DNA from: Chitinophaga pendula
Lineage (GTDB): Bacteria > Bacteroidota > Bacteroidia > Chitinophagales > Chitinophagaceae
Assembly: GCF_020386615.1 (NCBI RefSeq)
Contig: NZ_CP077769.1
Location: 1,178,001-1,242,000 of the forward strand
DNA length: 64,000 bases
Direction of reading: 5' to 3'
Numbering within the stretch: the stretch's first letter is position 1; the number at the start of each line of letters is the position of its first letter. The notes under the pieces were generated by a model that did no database searches, was not told where the DNA came from, and saw only the letters and a program-made list of their open reading frames with translations. Positions 52,228 to 62,389 of the stretch are shown one piece after another. The translations under genes and the position numbers were made by a program.

Positions 52228-54252
52228 ATGAACATATCCAGACAGCATATCCAGCTGTCAGCTAAGACATTAATGCTATGGCTACTATGCCTGCTGACAG
52301 CTGTTCCATCCATACATGCCCAGCAACCCGGAGGTGAGCTGGAAAATATTATGAAACGGCTTAGCACCGAAAAGAATGATAGCATCCGAGCCTACCTGAG
52401 CATGCAGGTCGCTAATCGCCTTGAAGCGAAAGACAGCATTAAGGTCATGCAGTATTTTCAGCAGGCGCAGCAACTGTCGCGTAAATACAATCCTCGCCTC
52501 AGCGGTAGGATATACCTGTCCATGTCGGGATGGTATATGGAACGGGATGAACATGATCAAAGCGACTCCGTAAACCGGCTCGCAATGACCTTGTTAAATA
52601 AAGACACCTCCCGCGAAGGGAAACGCATATACTACCGTGCAGCCGCCAATCTCGCCTATCGTAAACTGCTCAATGGCGACAACAGAGGCTGGACCCATGA
52701 ATACCTCGAACTCATTCCCAAAGTAGAATCCGTACGCGATACCTCTCATCTTATCCATCTCTATAACGACCTGGCCAGCAACTATACCAGCCTGCTCGAA
52801 TTCCGCCAGTCCATTCCCTACTTCCTCAGGTCTATCAGCTACATGAAAGCAGCCGATGCCAGCCCCCATTCCCTGGCAAAAGCAGAAATAGGCCTCGCCA
52901 CCGCTATGGCGGAAATGGATAGCGTCAACGGATTGGACACCCGCCTGCAGCAAGCCCGCCAACACCTCGATCAGATAAAAGATACCTTGCCAATATGGTC
53001 CGCCTATTATTACGCGCTAGGCAAATACAAATACCGGCTCGGGGAAAATACCGCTGCCACCACCGCATTCCGGCAAGGACTGGCACTGGCGCAAAGAATG
53101 GACCTCAGCTGGGATGTACTCAATAACATGCTGGGCCTCGCCACTACCTGGCAAAAAACCAATCAACACCAGGATGCCCTTACCCTCATGAATGAAGCAT
53201 ACCCGCTATCCCGGCAGATAAAAGAAGGCCCCTTCATCCTGGATGTACTCCGCCTGAGAGCGGCTTCGGAAAATAAACTGGGACTATACGCCAAAGCTGC
53301 TGGTGACCTGCAGGATTATATCACGCTGTCCGATAGCATACAACGGGCAGCAACCGCCCGGATGGTATTGGACCTGGATGCAAAATACCAGTCAGATCGC
53401 AAAGAAAGACAAATACAACAGTTACAGCACGATAACGAACGTACCTCCCTGATCCTGGATAAACATCGCCTGTTCGTCTGGCTGTTAACTATGATCGCTA
53501 TCGCCCTGCTACTGATAGTGATATTCATATTCCTCTTCTACCGTAACAGCCGAAAACTGCTATTCCATCAGCAACGACTACACCAGTTGGAACTCGACCG
53601 TGTTAAACAGGAACATCGTATATCCCTGCTCTCTGCCATGCTCGATGGACAGGAACAGGAACGCACCCGCCTCGCCCGCGATCTCCATGATGGGCTGGGT
53701 GGTCTGCTGTCCGCCGTAAAATTGCAACTGGCAGACATGTCCCGCGTACTCACACAACCAGGCGAACAATCACTCCTGCAAAAAATCGCCCGGCATATGG
53801 ATAACGCCATCGACGAACTGCGTCGCGTAGCCCGCAATATGATGCCGGAAATACTCCTGCGTTATGGCCTGGGAGAAGCCGTACAGGAATACTGCCGCGC
53901 ACTCAAAGCCCCGGGCACCGCCATCACCTGTCAGGTGTTTAACTACAAAGACAATGACAACCGCTCCACCCAAACCGTCGTATACCGCATCATGCAGGAA
54001 CTGGTAAATAATGCCGTCAAATACGCCAGCGCTTCTCAAATATTGGTGCAACTACAGCAAACAGATAATCGTTTATTCCTTACCGTAGAAGATAATGGCG
54101 TCGGCTTTGATGTAAAAGCCGCCAGTAGCAACATCGGCAGCACAGGCTTGAATAACATCTACGCACGTACTGCATTCCTCAACGGCAAAATAAATATCGA
54201 CTCTCAACCAGGTAACGGTACCGCTGTCTTCATGGAGTGTGAGTTTGCGTAG
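52228..54252 (+). CDS. TPR-containing sensor histidine kinase, HisKA_3 (NarX/DesK) type
   Basis: From the ATG at 52228 it is 674 aa with a signal peptide (ending SIHAQQ), a periplasmic helical-repeat sensor (about 40-405, TPR-like), a transmembrane span (413-435), and a short coiled coil. A HisKA_3 domain follows with His487 in RTRLARDLHDGLGGLLSAV, then an ATPase domain (IMQELVNNAVKYASASQILV, VEDNGVGFD). Such kinases normally pair with LuxR-type regulators, none of which is adjacent. The next gene encodes a paralog with the same kinase core. Confidence 0.92.
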   Translation: MNISRQHIQLSAKTLMLWLLCLLTAVPSIHAQQPGGELENIMKRLSTEKNDSIRAYLSMQVANRLEAKDSIKVMQYFQQAQQLSRKYNPRLSGRIYLSMSGWYMERDEHDQSDSVNRLAMTLLNKDTSREGKRIYYRAAANLAYRKLLNGDNRGWTHEYLELIPKVESVRDTSHLIHLYNDLASNYTSLLEFRQSIPYFLRSISYMKAADASPHSLAKAEIGLATAMAEMDSVNGLDTRLQQARQHLDQIKDTLPIWSAYYYALGKYKYRLGENTAATTAFRQGLALAQRMDLSWDVLNNMLGLATTWQKTNQHQDALTLMNEAYPLSRQIKEGPFILDVLRLRAASENKLGLYAKAAGDLQDYITLSDSIQRAATARMVLDLDAKYQSDRKERQIQQLQHDNERTSLILDKHRLFVWLLTMIAIALLLIVIFIFLFYRNSRKLLFHQQRLHQLELDRVKQEHRISLLSAMLDGQEQERTRLARDLHDGLGGLLSAVKLQLADMSRVLTQPGEQSLLQKIARHMDNAIDELRRVARNMMPEILLRYGLGEAVQEYCRALKAPGTAITCQVFNYKDNDNRSTQTVVYRIMQELVNNAVKYASASQILVQLQQTDNRLFLTVEDNGVGFDVKAASSNIGSTGLNNIYARTAFLNGKINIDSQPGNGTAVFMECEFA

Positions 54253-54433
54253 TGGGATTACCGTATACTGATGTAGTGGTTATTTGTTGGTTTCCGCACC
54301 GCTGGCCTTTTTCGCTCCCCATCCTTGCTATTTACCGGATTTCAGGGATAGGAAACCGCCATTTTAATAGGCAAATTACATGACCAATTGTGTACATCAA
54401 TAAGCGCAATCTGATCTGGTGAGCCTGAACAAA

Positions 54434-55507
54434 ATGATACCTGTTAACGAACGCATAAAACTTATGGGGAAGGCTATATTCCTGTATGTATTACACAGCT
54501 GCTGTTGGCTGATGCCGCTGAATACATACAGCATAGCCAAAACTGTCACCCCTCCGGTTACCTCAATAAAGCAAACTGCTGAGGTGCCGTCTCCCTATAT
54601 CTCCAACTATACCTACCTGGCCGATCTCTCACAGGATGAAAATATGCGCTGGAAAGAGAGCGCCGCAAATAGATCCCGGATTACCTACGAAGCAGAAAAA
54701 CAAGAACTGCTCCTGGTAAAACATCAGCTTATCAACTGGCTCTGGCTACTCCTGGGAATCATACTCCTGCTGGTAGCACTGCTTGCCAGCGTCTACTACC
54801 GTCACGGCCGCCGCTGGACCGTCAAAAAGAAACGATTGGTACAGCTGGAAGAAGATACTCGCTACCAGGAACAACGCATCTACCAGCTGTCGGCAATGCT
54901 GGAAGGCCAGGAACGAGAACGCAGCCAGCTGGCCCGCGACCTGCATGATAGCCTGGGTGGCCTCTTGTCAGGCATCAAACTACAACTATCCGGTATTGCT
55001 TCCTTCCTCCAGGATGGCCCTCAACTGGCACTCGTAAAACAGACCATGTGCCGCATGGACAATGCCATGGATGAATTGAGATCCATCGCTCGCAATATGA
55101 TGCCCGATGTACTCATTCAATATGGCCTGCAGGAAGCTATTATGGACTATTGCCGTGCCTTGACAACTACCGAAGTGAATATTACCTGTCAGGTATACAA
55201 TTATACAGAAAGCCTCAACATAACCAGACAAACCGTATTGTACCGCATTGTTCAGGAGCTGGTCAGCAACGCCCTGAAATACGCAGGGGCCTCCAATATC
55301 TTGGTCCAATTGCAGCAATCCGGCCCCCGTCTCTATCTCACCGTCGAAGACAATGGAAAAGGCTTCGAACCCCTGCACAGCAGTCAGGCAGCAGGTACCG
55401 GCCTGGCAAGTATACGCGCGAGAGTAGCCTACCTCAACGGGAATATCGAATTTCAGTCCCAACCAGGAGCTGGTACCAGCATCTCCATCGAATGTGATAT
55501 CGCATAA
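54434..55507 (+). CDS. Sensor histidine kinase, HisKA_3 type, shortened sensor
   Basis: From the ATG at 54434 (a GTG at 54419 is possible) it is 357 aa: an N-terminal signal/anchor, only about 70 extracytoplasmic residues without TPRs, a span at about 98-122, then HisKA_3 with His171 (SQLARDLHDSLGGLLSGIKL) and ATPase motifs (VQELVSNALKYAGASNILV, VEDNGKGFE). The kinase core closely follows the upstream kinase, so this is a tandem paralog that has lost or never had the repeat sensor. No response regulator is in reach. Confidence 0.9.
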   Translation: MIPVNERIKLMGKAIFLYVLHSCCWLMPLNTYSIAKTVTPPVTSIKQTAEVPSPYISNYTYLADLSQDENMRWKESAANRSRITYEAEKQELLLVKHQLINWLWLLLGIILLLVALLASVYYRHGRRWTVKKKRLVQLEEDTRYQEQRIYQLSAMLEGQERERSQLARDLHDSLGGLLSGIKLQLSGIASFLQDGPQLALVKQTMCRMDNAMDELRSIARNMMPDVLIQYGLQEAIMDYCRALTTTEVNITCQVYNYTESLNITRQTVLYRIVQELVSNALKYAGASNILVQLQQSGPRLYLTVEDNGKGFEPLHSSQAAGTGLASIRARVAYLNGNIEFQSQPGAGTSISIECDIA

Positions 55508-55571
55508 AAAAGGCCTGCAGCCCCAAGCCACAGACCTCCTTGCACTCGTCAGAAGGCTATAAAAAATAAGA

Positions 55572-55811
55572 TTAATCGTGACCTTCTACCTTCACAATCT
55601 TATTGTAAATACCCATCAGTAAAAAAGGCGCTGCCCATTGCCCCAGAAAAAGACTCGTATGTTTTTTCTTCAAGCATTGCAATGTCAACGATATCCCCAT
55701 CGCCGCCAACGCAGCCCATAAAAAGGTATCCGACGGCAGTTTTGCCGTTTGTTTTTCTATCGCCTTGGTAACAGGCCCTTCTTTGTGCTCCGGATTGTTA
55801 AGCATATTCAT
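55572..55811 (-). CDS. Hypothetical small two-span membrane protein
   Basis: This 79-aa protein has a charged N-terminus (NNPEHKEGPVTKAIEKQTAK), two hydrophobic segments (DTFLWAALAAMGISLTLQCL and FLGQWAAPFLLMGIYNKIV) and a basic loop KKKHTS between them. It resembles short Bacteroidota membrane proteins of unknown function. Monocistronic. Confidence 0.65.
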   Translation of the reverse strand: MNMLNNPEHKEGPVTKAIEKQTAKLPSDTFLWAALAAMGISLTLQCLKKKHTSLFLGQWAAPFLLMGIYNKIVKVEGHD

Positions 55812-56209
55812 GATCGTAAATTTTAAAAGTGATCAAATGGATAACTGAACATATCATACACATTTCTATGCCAGTATTACACACATGGCATCTTCTCCAA
55901 TAGGAAATTTTTTTGTCCACTTAAATTAGCCACCATACGTCCTCTGCCGTACAACGCAGTTGTAGAACGCACTGCCGTTTGTGAGTAAGAAAATCGCCGG
56001 GATTTTTTTTAACGTATTGATGTGCTTGAAATGCTGTATTCTTTTACAGTATTGGTTCGTAGAAGCGCTGCTGATAAGCGTTTCCTTTCCTTTCAGCAAA
56101 CACGTCCTTTTTTCTCCCGCAGGCAGGTAATAAACATTTGGTTTTATAATTGAACATTGTTACTCAAGGACGCAACTCAATCATTATTACCATTAAGCAC
56201 ATTTCATCT
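55812..56209. other. Divergent intergenic region, no gene seen
   Basis: It separates the small membrane protein from the heptose cluster and must contain the promoter of that operon. I see no clear TAnnTTTG element, RNA or ORF worth calling. The open frame upstream of 56210 begins at a TTG and has no family-like content. Confidence 0.4.
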
Positions 56210-57208
56210 ATGAGCACAGCACCTGTTCACCGGCTAAAGGTGTTTACCTGGCATATTCACGGGAGCTACCTGTATTACCTGTCACAGGGAAAATATGATA
56301 TATACATCCCTGTCAACGAACAACGCTCCTCGGGATACTACGGACGTGGCAACACTTTTCCTTTTGGAGTCAACGTGCATGAGATACCTGCCGATGCTGT
56401 CAGGGACATGGATTTTGACTGTATCCTCTTTCAATGCGAACAAAACTACCTGGTAGACCAGTATGAGATACTTTCCCTGGCACAGCAAAGCCTGCCACGC
56501 ATTTATCTGGAGCACAATGCACCTCCTGGAGAAGCTGCCCTCACACGCCACGTACTCACCGACCCGGACATACTATTAGTACATGTCACATATTACAATC
56601 ACCTGATGTGGAACAACAACGATCAGTGTTCCGTCGTCATCGAGCATGGAGTAACAGATTCGGCTATGCCTTACACAGGAGAAACACCAAGAGGGCTCGT
56701 TATCATCAATCACCTGCGTCAAAGAGGTCGCATACTGGGATGGGACATATTCCGGGAGATAAGTAAAGTAATACCACTCGACCTCGTTGGCATGGGAACT
56801 GAACAGGATGGCCTGGGAGAAGTGTTGCACCCTCAGTTGCCGGAATTCAGAAGCCGCTACCGGTTCTACTTTCATCCGGCACGCCATACCAGCCTGGGCC
56901 TGTCAGTATGTGAAGCCATGATCAGTGGACTACCTGTCGTAGGCCTCGCCACTACAGAACTGGCCACCGTCATTGATAATGGGTATACCGGATTTATACA
57001 TACAAACCTCCGCTATCTTGTAGATAAAATGAAAATCCTCTTGGAGGATCAACAGCTAGCCCGCCGCATCGGAGAGGCCGGGCAAATCTCCGCCAGGGAA
57101 CGCTTCAATATAGAACGTTTTGTGAAGGACTGGCACACCGTCTTTACTTCCGTCATCCACCGTCAGTTACAGCATGTTTCTCATCAATTAACAACACTAT
57201 CTGTATGA
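56210..57208 (+). CDS. Glycosyltransferase, GT4-like
   Basis: From the ATG at 56210 it is 332 aa. The C-terminal half has the GT-B donor-site pattern of GT4 enzymes: FYFHPARHTSLGLSVCEAMI (E-x7-E region), SGLPVVGLATTELATVIDNG and YTGFIHTNL. The N-terminal half is atypical (FTWHIHGSYLYYLSQGKYDI). Its stop overlaps the next gene's start (ATGA), giving a translationally coupled glycan operon with a second GT4, heptose genes and GT9 enzymes. Confidence 0.85.
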   Translation: MSTAPVHRLKVFTWHIHGSYLYYLSQGKYDIYIPVNEQRSSGYYGRGNTFPFGVNVHEIPADAVRDMDFDCILFQCEQNYLVDQYEILSLAQQSLPRIYLEHNAPPGEAALTRHVLTDPDILLVHVTYYNHLMWNNNDQCSVVIEHGVTDSAMPYTGETPRGLVIINHLRQRGRILGWDIFREISKVIPLDLVGMGTEQDGLGEVLHPQLPEFRSRYRFYFHPARHTSLGLSVCEAMISGLPVVGLATTELATVIDNGYTGFIHTNLRYLVDKMKILLEDQQLARRIGEAGQISARERFNIERFVKDWHTVFTSVIHRQLQHVSHQLTTLSV

Positions 57209-59136
57209 AAAAACGCATCGCATTTATCAGTGACCATGCCTCTCCTCTAGCCGCATTAGGGGGAGTAGATACCGGCGGACAAAACGTTTATGTAGGCGAA
57301 CTCGCCAAACACCTCGTCAGGAAAGGATATGAAATAGACGTTTTCACCCGCTGGGAAAATCCGCACTTACCTCAACGGCTGCAATGGATCAATGGTGTAC
57401 GCATCATCCACATCGACGCCGGCCCCCGGACCACAGTAGCAAAGGAAGACCTGCTTCCCTTCATGCAGGAGTTTACTGACAACATGATCAGCTTTATACG
57501 TACTGAAAATATATCCTACAAACTGGTACATGCCAACTTCTTTATGTCAGCACTGGTGGCTGCCGCATTGAAAAAGAAATTACATCTTCCCTTTGTCGTT
57601 ACTTTCCATGCACTGGGGCATGTACGTCGCCTCCACCAGGGAGAACAAGACCGGTTCCCGCCAGAAAGGATTGGTATAGAAGAAACAGCTATACGGGAAG
57701 CAGACCAGATCATCGCAGAGTGTCCACAGGATAAAGATGACTTGATGGGTTTCTATATGGCGCCAGAAGATAAGATCACAGTAATACCTTGTGGATTTAA
57801 TCCGGAAGAACTATACCCGATAGACAAACTGTTGGCCCGCCGTATGCTCCGCCTCCCGGCCGAAGAGATCATCCTGCTCCAGCTGGGCAGAATGGTGCCT
57901 AGAAAAGGCATCGATAATGTGATCCATGCGTTGAAACATATTAAATATACAGGGGCTAATGTAAGACTGATAGTAGTAGGTGGCGAAGCTACCGTATCCG
58001 CAAATGGGCATCATCCGGAAATATGCCGCCTGAAACAGCTGGCAAAAGACTTAGGCGTTACCGCTCGTGTCACTTTCGCCGGAAGAAAAAGCCGGGAAGA
58101 GATCAAATACTACTATGCAGCAGCAGACCTCTTTATCACCACTCCCTGGTATGAACCTTTTGGTATCACACCGCTGGAAGCCATGGCTTGCGGTACACCT
58201 GTGATAGGGGCCGACGTCGGAGGTATCAAATACAGCGTGGTCGACGGAAAAACCGGGTATCTCGTTCCTCCGAATGATCCCGAAGCACTGGCCATAAAGA
58301 TCAACAGCCTCATCACAGACAAAGCATTGCTCAACAGTATGTCCCGGGAAGCCATTAAACGGGTGAATGCTTTATTCACCTGGCAGCAGGTAGCTAACAT
58401 GGTCAGCACACTTTACGAACGTATACTGGCAGAAGAACAATCAGATGCTGTAGACAATGTGCTTGAAGAATTCTCTCTCATAGATGCTGCTTTTGAAGAT
58501 GCCGCTAATATGATCTCCGTGTGCCGTAAACAGCTGCGCCTGCCCATCCGTAATGCAACCCATGTAATCTGCAAAAGTCTGCAACAAGGCAAAAAGGTAT
58601 TGATTTGTGGTAACGGTAACAGCTACATGCAAATACAGCAATTCATATCCTTTCTCTCCGGACGGATGGATACAATGGCTGGACCAGCGTTACCGGTGAT
58701 CGTACTAAGTGGCGCCATCACAGGACCGGCAGCACCGTTGTATGACTATGATAATACTACCCGCGATGCACTCGCCAGGCAAGTGGAGGCATTGGGACAA
58801 AAAGGAGATGTATTGCTTTGCCTGAGCATGGATGGCCAGCCGGGTAATATCGTCAAAGCAATGGAAATGGCCCGCAGGCAACGCATGTCCTGTGTAGCAT
58901 TACTGGGCAAGGATGGGGGAGAGGCAATAGAATACGCAGATGTACCGTTATTGGTGCCTTTCGGTAATGTACAGCTCATCGAAGAAATGCACTTGCATCT
59001 GTTGCATACCCTGGGCATGCTGTTGGAAAACAGACTGTGTAGCGGTCGTACGCAGACAGAATTACTACCTGGTACAATACCTGCAAATACACAGCACACC
59101 CCCCGGATCAATGGTGCCGAAGCCGTACTTCGCTGA
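57205..59136 (+). CDS. GT4 glycosyltransferase fused to a GmhA-like SIS domain
   Basis: This is a 643-aa two-domain protein. Residues 1-415 form a GT4 transferase of the sucrose-phosphate-synthase-like type (GGVDTGGQNVYVGELAKHLV; LLQLGRMVPRKGIDNVIHAL; TPWYEPFGITPLEAMACGTP). Residues about 428-610 form a SIS domain resembling phosphoheptose isomerase GmhA: KKVLICGNGNSYMQIQQFIS, QVEALGQKGDVLLCLSMDGQ, EEMHLHLLHTLGMLLE. The usual GNGGSAADA loop is altered to GNGNSYMQI, so isomerase activity is uncertain. Neighbours gmhB and hldE supply the following heptose steps. Confidence 0.9.
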   Translation: MKKRIAFISDHASPLAALGGVDTGGQNVYVGELAKHLVRKGYEIDVFTRWENPHLPQRLQWINGVRIIHIDAGPRTTVAKEDLLPFMQEFTDNMISFIRTENISYKLVHANFFMSALVAAALKKKLHLPFVVTFHALGHVRRLHQGEQDRFPPERIGIEETAIREADQIIAECPQDKDDLMGFYMAPEDKITVIPCGFNPEELYPIDKLLARRMLRLPAEEIILLQLGRMVPRKGIDNVIHALKHIKYTGANVRLIVVGGEATVSANGHHPEICRLKQLAKDLGVTARVTFAGRKSREEIKYYYAAADLFITTPWYEPFGITPLEAMACGTPVIGADVGGIKYSVVDGKTGYLVPPNDPEALAIKINSLITDKALLNSMSREAIKRVNALFTWQQVANMVSTLYERILAEEQSDAVDNVLEEFSLIDAAFEDAANMISVCRKQLRLPIRNATHVICKSLQQGKKVLICGNGNSYMQIQQFISFLSGRMDTMAGPALPVIVLSGAITGPAAPLYDYDNTTRDALARQVEALGQKGDVLLCLSMDGQPGNIVKAMEMARRQRMSCVALLGKDGGEAIEYADVPLLVPFGNVQLIEEMHLHLLHTLGMLLENRLCSGRTQTELLPGTIPANTQHTPRINGAEAVLR

Positions 59137-59167
59137 CCTGGATGAAACAGATCTTATACTGACTGAT

Positions 59168-59755
59168 ATGAATAAAGCCGTATTCCTGGATAAAGATGGA
59201 ACACTCATCGTTGATGTACCATACAATATCGATCCTAACAGGATCGTCCTGGAAGAAGGGGCTGAAAAAGCGCTGCAACTGCTGAAAAAAGCAGGCTTCC
59301 TGCTAGTCATCATCTCCAACCAGGGAGGCATAGCCAAAGGTGTCATTCAGGAACAGCAGCTCGCAGGAGTAGAACAACGCATCAACGAATTATTAGCAGA
59401 AGTAGAGATCCGGCTGGACGGCTTCTTCTATTGCCCGCACGATCCAAAAGGAAAGATTGCGGCTTATACTAAAAGCTGCTATTGCCGTAAACCAGCTCCT
59501 GGCCTTTTGCTGCAAGCAGCCAGCGTGCTGAACATAGATTTAGAAGCATCCTGGATGATCGGCGACATACTCAACGATGTGGAAGCCGGGCATCGGGCCG
59601 GTTGTCGCAGCATCCTGATCGACAATGGTAACGAAACAGAATGGTTGCTAAATGACTACCGCATACCCGATTTCTTCGCGGATAACCTGCAGGAAGCAGC
59701 AGCCTATATACAGATGGTCGCTAAAACCTACGATTATGAATCAGACATACTATGA
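59168..59755 (+). CDS. gmhB: D-glycero-beta-D-manno-heptose-1,7-bisphosphate 7-phosphatase
   Basis: The ATG at 59168 (MNKAVFLDKDGTLIVDVPYN) gives 195 aa and the standard HAD opening D-K-D-G-T. Motif II is LVIISNQGGIAKG. The zinc-binding loop runs CPHDPKG to SCYCRKPAPG, and motif IV is MIGDILNDVEAG. It removes the 7-phosphate in ADP- or GDP-heptose synthesis. The 3' end overlaps hldE by 20 bp. Confidence 0.92.
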   Translation: MNKAVFLDKDGTLIVDVPYNIDPNRIVLEEGAEKALQLLKKAGFLLVIISNQGGIAKGVIQEQQLAGVEQRINELLAEVEIRLDGFFYCPHDPKGKIAAYTKSCYCRKPAPGLLLQAASVLNIDLEASWMIGDILNDVEAGHRAGCRSILIDNGNETEWLLNDYRIPDFFADNLQEAAAYIQMVAKTYDYESDIL

Positions 59756-61220
59756 TATCATCCATCGCTTTCGACAACAAAAGGTACTCGTAATCGGTGA
59801 CCTGATCCTGGATATTTATCTTAAAGGCAGCACTACCCGCTTATCACCGGATGCACCCGTACCCGTCGTGAATGTAGCTAACAGGCAAACCGTATTGGGC
59901 GGCGCCGGCAATGCAGCCGCTAACCTCCGCTTAATGGGAGCCACAGTCACCTGCTGCAGCCTCGTCGGCGAAGATGCGGACGCATGCCTAGCCAACCAGC
60001 AGCTAACCGAATTGGGTATCACCGCCTCACTAATAGCATGCCCCGATCGTGAGACCATAGTAAAAACAAGGATCATGGCCAATGACCGGATACTGGCCAG
60101 GTATGACGCAGGTACGGAAACAGTAGCTTGCCCCGCCGATAATGATCGCCTGAAAGCCTGGCTTAGCAACACCTGGCATCATTTTGATGCTATACTGATT
60201 GCAGACTACAACAAAGGAATGTTCACCCCGGAACTGATCCGGCTGCTGGAAGAACTGATTGCACAACACCGGCCGTTTATAGCAATAGACTCCAAACAGC
60301 TGGCAGCATTTAAACGTCTGCAGCCCTCTCTCACCAAACCCAATTATCCCGAGGTCTTACAGTTACTAAATACGGAAACAGCGATGGCTGACAGGCAACA
60401 ATTCATCAGGCAAGAGGCCCAAAGTATTTACGACCAGACGCAAGCTGCCATCACCGCAGTCACGCTCGATCAGGATGGTGCTGTCATCCTCGAAGAAGGG
60501 GTCGCTAAATTCGCTATCGATGCCCCGCAGATCTCACATCCGAACGTATCAGGCGCAGGAGATACTTACATCAGCGCATTCACCCTCAGCATGCTGTCCG
60601 GAGCTACCATACAGATTGCAGCAGAAATAGCCGGCGCAGCAGCAGCGGTAGCAGTGAATAAACAACTGACGGCCTGTTGCAACCAAAAGGAATTGATCGC
60701 CTATTTCTCCATGAGCGAAAAACTGGTGAACGATATGGAACAACTGCAATATGTATGCGAACTGCACAAAGCCCAGGGTAAAAAGATCGTATTTACCAAT
60801 GGTTGCTTTGATATACTGCATAGCGGTCACGTGAGTTATCTGGAACGTGCACGGCAGCTGGGAGATATACTCATCGTTGGCATCAACAACGACGAGAGTA
60901 TCCGACGCCTCAAAGGAAGCGAACGGCCTGTCAATCAGTTGCCCGACAGGATACAGGTACTGGCAGGCCTCTCCGCAGTGAACTACGTAATACCCTTCGG
61001 AAACGAAACAGACGATACCCCTGCTTCGCTTATCCGTATCGTCTGCCCGGATGTCTTTGCAAAAGGAGGCGACTATAACCGCGATAACCTGCCGGAAGCA
61101 TCCCTGCTAGAGTCGTTGGGCACAGCAATGGTTTTTCTCCCATTGGTGCCCGGCCGCTCTACATCTATCATTATCCGGCAGATCAACAATCAACCGTTGC
61201 AACAGCTGATTGAAAGATAA
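59736..61220 (+). CDS. hldE: Bifunctional heptose kinase/adenylyltransferase HldE
   Basis: From the ATG at 59736 it is 494 aa. Residues 1-325 are a ribokinase-type heptose-7-phosphate kinase (VLVIGDLILDIYLKGSTTRL; TVLGGAGNAAANL; catalytic VSGAGDTYISAF). Residues about 350-485 are a cytidylyltransferase-like domain (IVFTNGCFDILHSGHVSYLE; VGINNDESIRRLKG). Both halves look intact, so it can phosphorylate C1 and then adenylylate after GmhB. No HldD epimerase is in the window. Confidence 0.93.
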   Translation: MNQTYYDIIHRFRQQKVLVIGDLILDIYLKGSTTRLSPDAPVPVVNVANRQTVLGGAGNAAANLRLMGATVTCCSLVGEDADACLANQQLTELGITASLIACPDRETIVKTRIMANDRILARYDAGTETVACPADNDRLKAWLSNTWHHFDAILIADYNKGMFTPELIRLLEELIAQHRPFIAIDSKQLAAFKRLQPSLTKPNYPEVLQLLNTETAMADRQQFIRQEAQSIYDQTQAAITAVTLDQDGAVILEEGVAKFAIDAPQISHPNVSGAGDTYISAFTLSMLSGATIQIAAEIAGAAAAVAVNKQLTACCNQKELIAYFSMSEKLVNDMEQLQYVCELHKAQGKKIVFTNGCFDILHSGHVSYLERARQLGDILIVGINNDESIRRLKGSERPVNQLPDRIQVLAGLSAVNYVIPFGNETDDTPASLIRIVCPDVFAKGGDYNRDNLPEASLLESLGTAMVFLPLVPGRSTSIIIRQINNQPLQQLIER

Positions 61221-61225
61221 CGCAT

Positions 61226-62389
61226 ATGATAACATCAAAAGACATAGCAACGCCGTCCTGGAGGCATTGTAAACATATTCTGTGTATACGTCCCGACAAT
61301 ATCGGAGATATTTTAATGAGCGAACCGGCAATACGGGCGCTGAAGAATTATCTGGGTTGTAAGATCACCGTATTGACTTCAACAGCAGCTGCACGTATCA
61401 CATCACTGATGGCTGTCATTGATGATGTCATTCCATTTGATGTCCCCTGGGCAAAACATGACTATCCTACAGGCGCCGATGCCTTTCAGGAAATGGTAAG
61501 CACACTGGCTTCCAGGCATTTCGATGGGGCTGTCATCTTCACCGTATATAGCCAGAATCCAATGCCTGCTATCATGCTCGCTTACCTGGCGGATATTCCG
61601 TTAAGATTAGCCTATTGCAGAGAAAATCCTTATGATTTGTTGACACATTGGATCCCCGAAAAAGAACCTTATACCTTTATCCGCCACCAGGTACGAAGAG
61701 ACCTCGACCTGGTAGGAGAGATAGGCGCAAGTATCGACGATGAACATTTGCGGTTGAGTCTTAACGCAGCGGCAGGCAGAAATGCCGTCCGGTTGATGAA
61801 AGAACACCTGCAGCCGTCGTCATACAGACATTGGATACTGGTACATACCGGGGTAAGTGAATATAGGCGGGCATACCCTGTAAATGATTGGATAGCCATT
61901 GGTAAATTCCTGGTAGAAGAACTATCCTGCCAGCTGTTGTTCACCGGTACTACTGCTGAAAGTAAACAGATAGACGCCATCTGCAATGGCATTGGCCCTG
62001 GTGCGGTATCGCTGGCGGGCTGCTGCGATCTCACACAACTCACGATGCTGATCCGGCTAAGCCCCTTACTGTTGTCTGTCAATACCGGAATGGTACATAT
62101 TGCAGCTGCTACCGGTACGCCTGTTGTCGTACTCTATGCCATGACCAACCCACAGCATACCCCTTGGATGGTACCCAATGAAGTCCTCTATTTTCCGGTT
62201 AAAAAAGGGCAGGAAAGTAATAATGAAGTGGTACGCTACGGCATGCGGATCATGGAAGATACCTCCGGTACCCCTGTTAGCATGAGTAATATTGCCAGCG
62301 CAATAGCACGTTTACTGGGCATCACCCTGCCTGTGGAAAAGGATGGTAATATACGTTCCTCATCCGATGAGATGTTCTGCAGCCATTAA
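61226..62389 (+). CDS. GT9-family heptosyltransferase
   Basis: This 387-aa GT-B enzyme of family 9 (WaaF/WaaC-like) begins HILCIRPDNIGDILMSEPAI, the D-x-x-G-D acceptor-side motif. The donor-side end is LSPLLLSVNTGMVHIAAATG-T-P, matching the family's S-N/D-T/S-G-x-x-H-x-A. It starts 5 bp after hldE, so it probably uses the ADP-heptose made by this operon. The 3' end overlaps the convergent GT9 gene by 30 bp. Confidence 0.92.
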   Translation: MITSKDIATPSWRHCKHILCIRPDNIGDILMSEPAIRALKNYLGCKITVLTSTAAARITSLMAVIDDVIPFDVPWAKHDYPTGADAFQEMVSTLASRHFDGAVIFTVYSQNPMPAIMLAYLADIPLRLAYCRENPYDLLTHWIPEKEPYTFIRHQVRRDLDLVGEIGASIDDEHLRLSLNAAAGRNAVRLMKEHLQPSSYRHWILVHTGVSEYRRAYPVNDWIAIGKFLVEELSCQLLFTGTTAESKQIDAICNGIGPGAVSLAGCCDLTQLTMLIRLSPLLLSVNTGMVHIAAATGTPVVVLYAMTNPQHTPWMVPNEVLYFPVKKGQESNNEVVRYGMRIMEDTSGTPVSMSNIASAIARLLGITLPVEKDGNIRSSSDEMFCSH

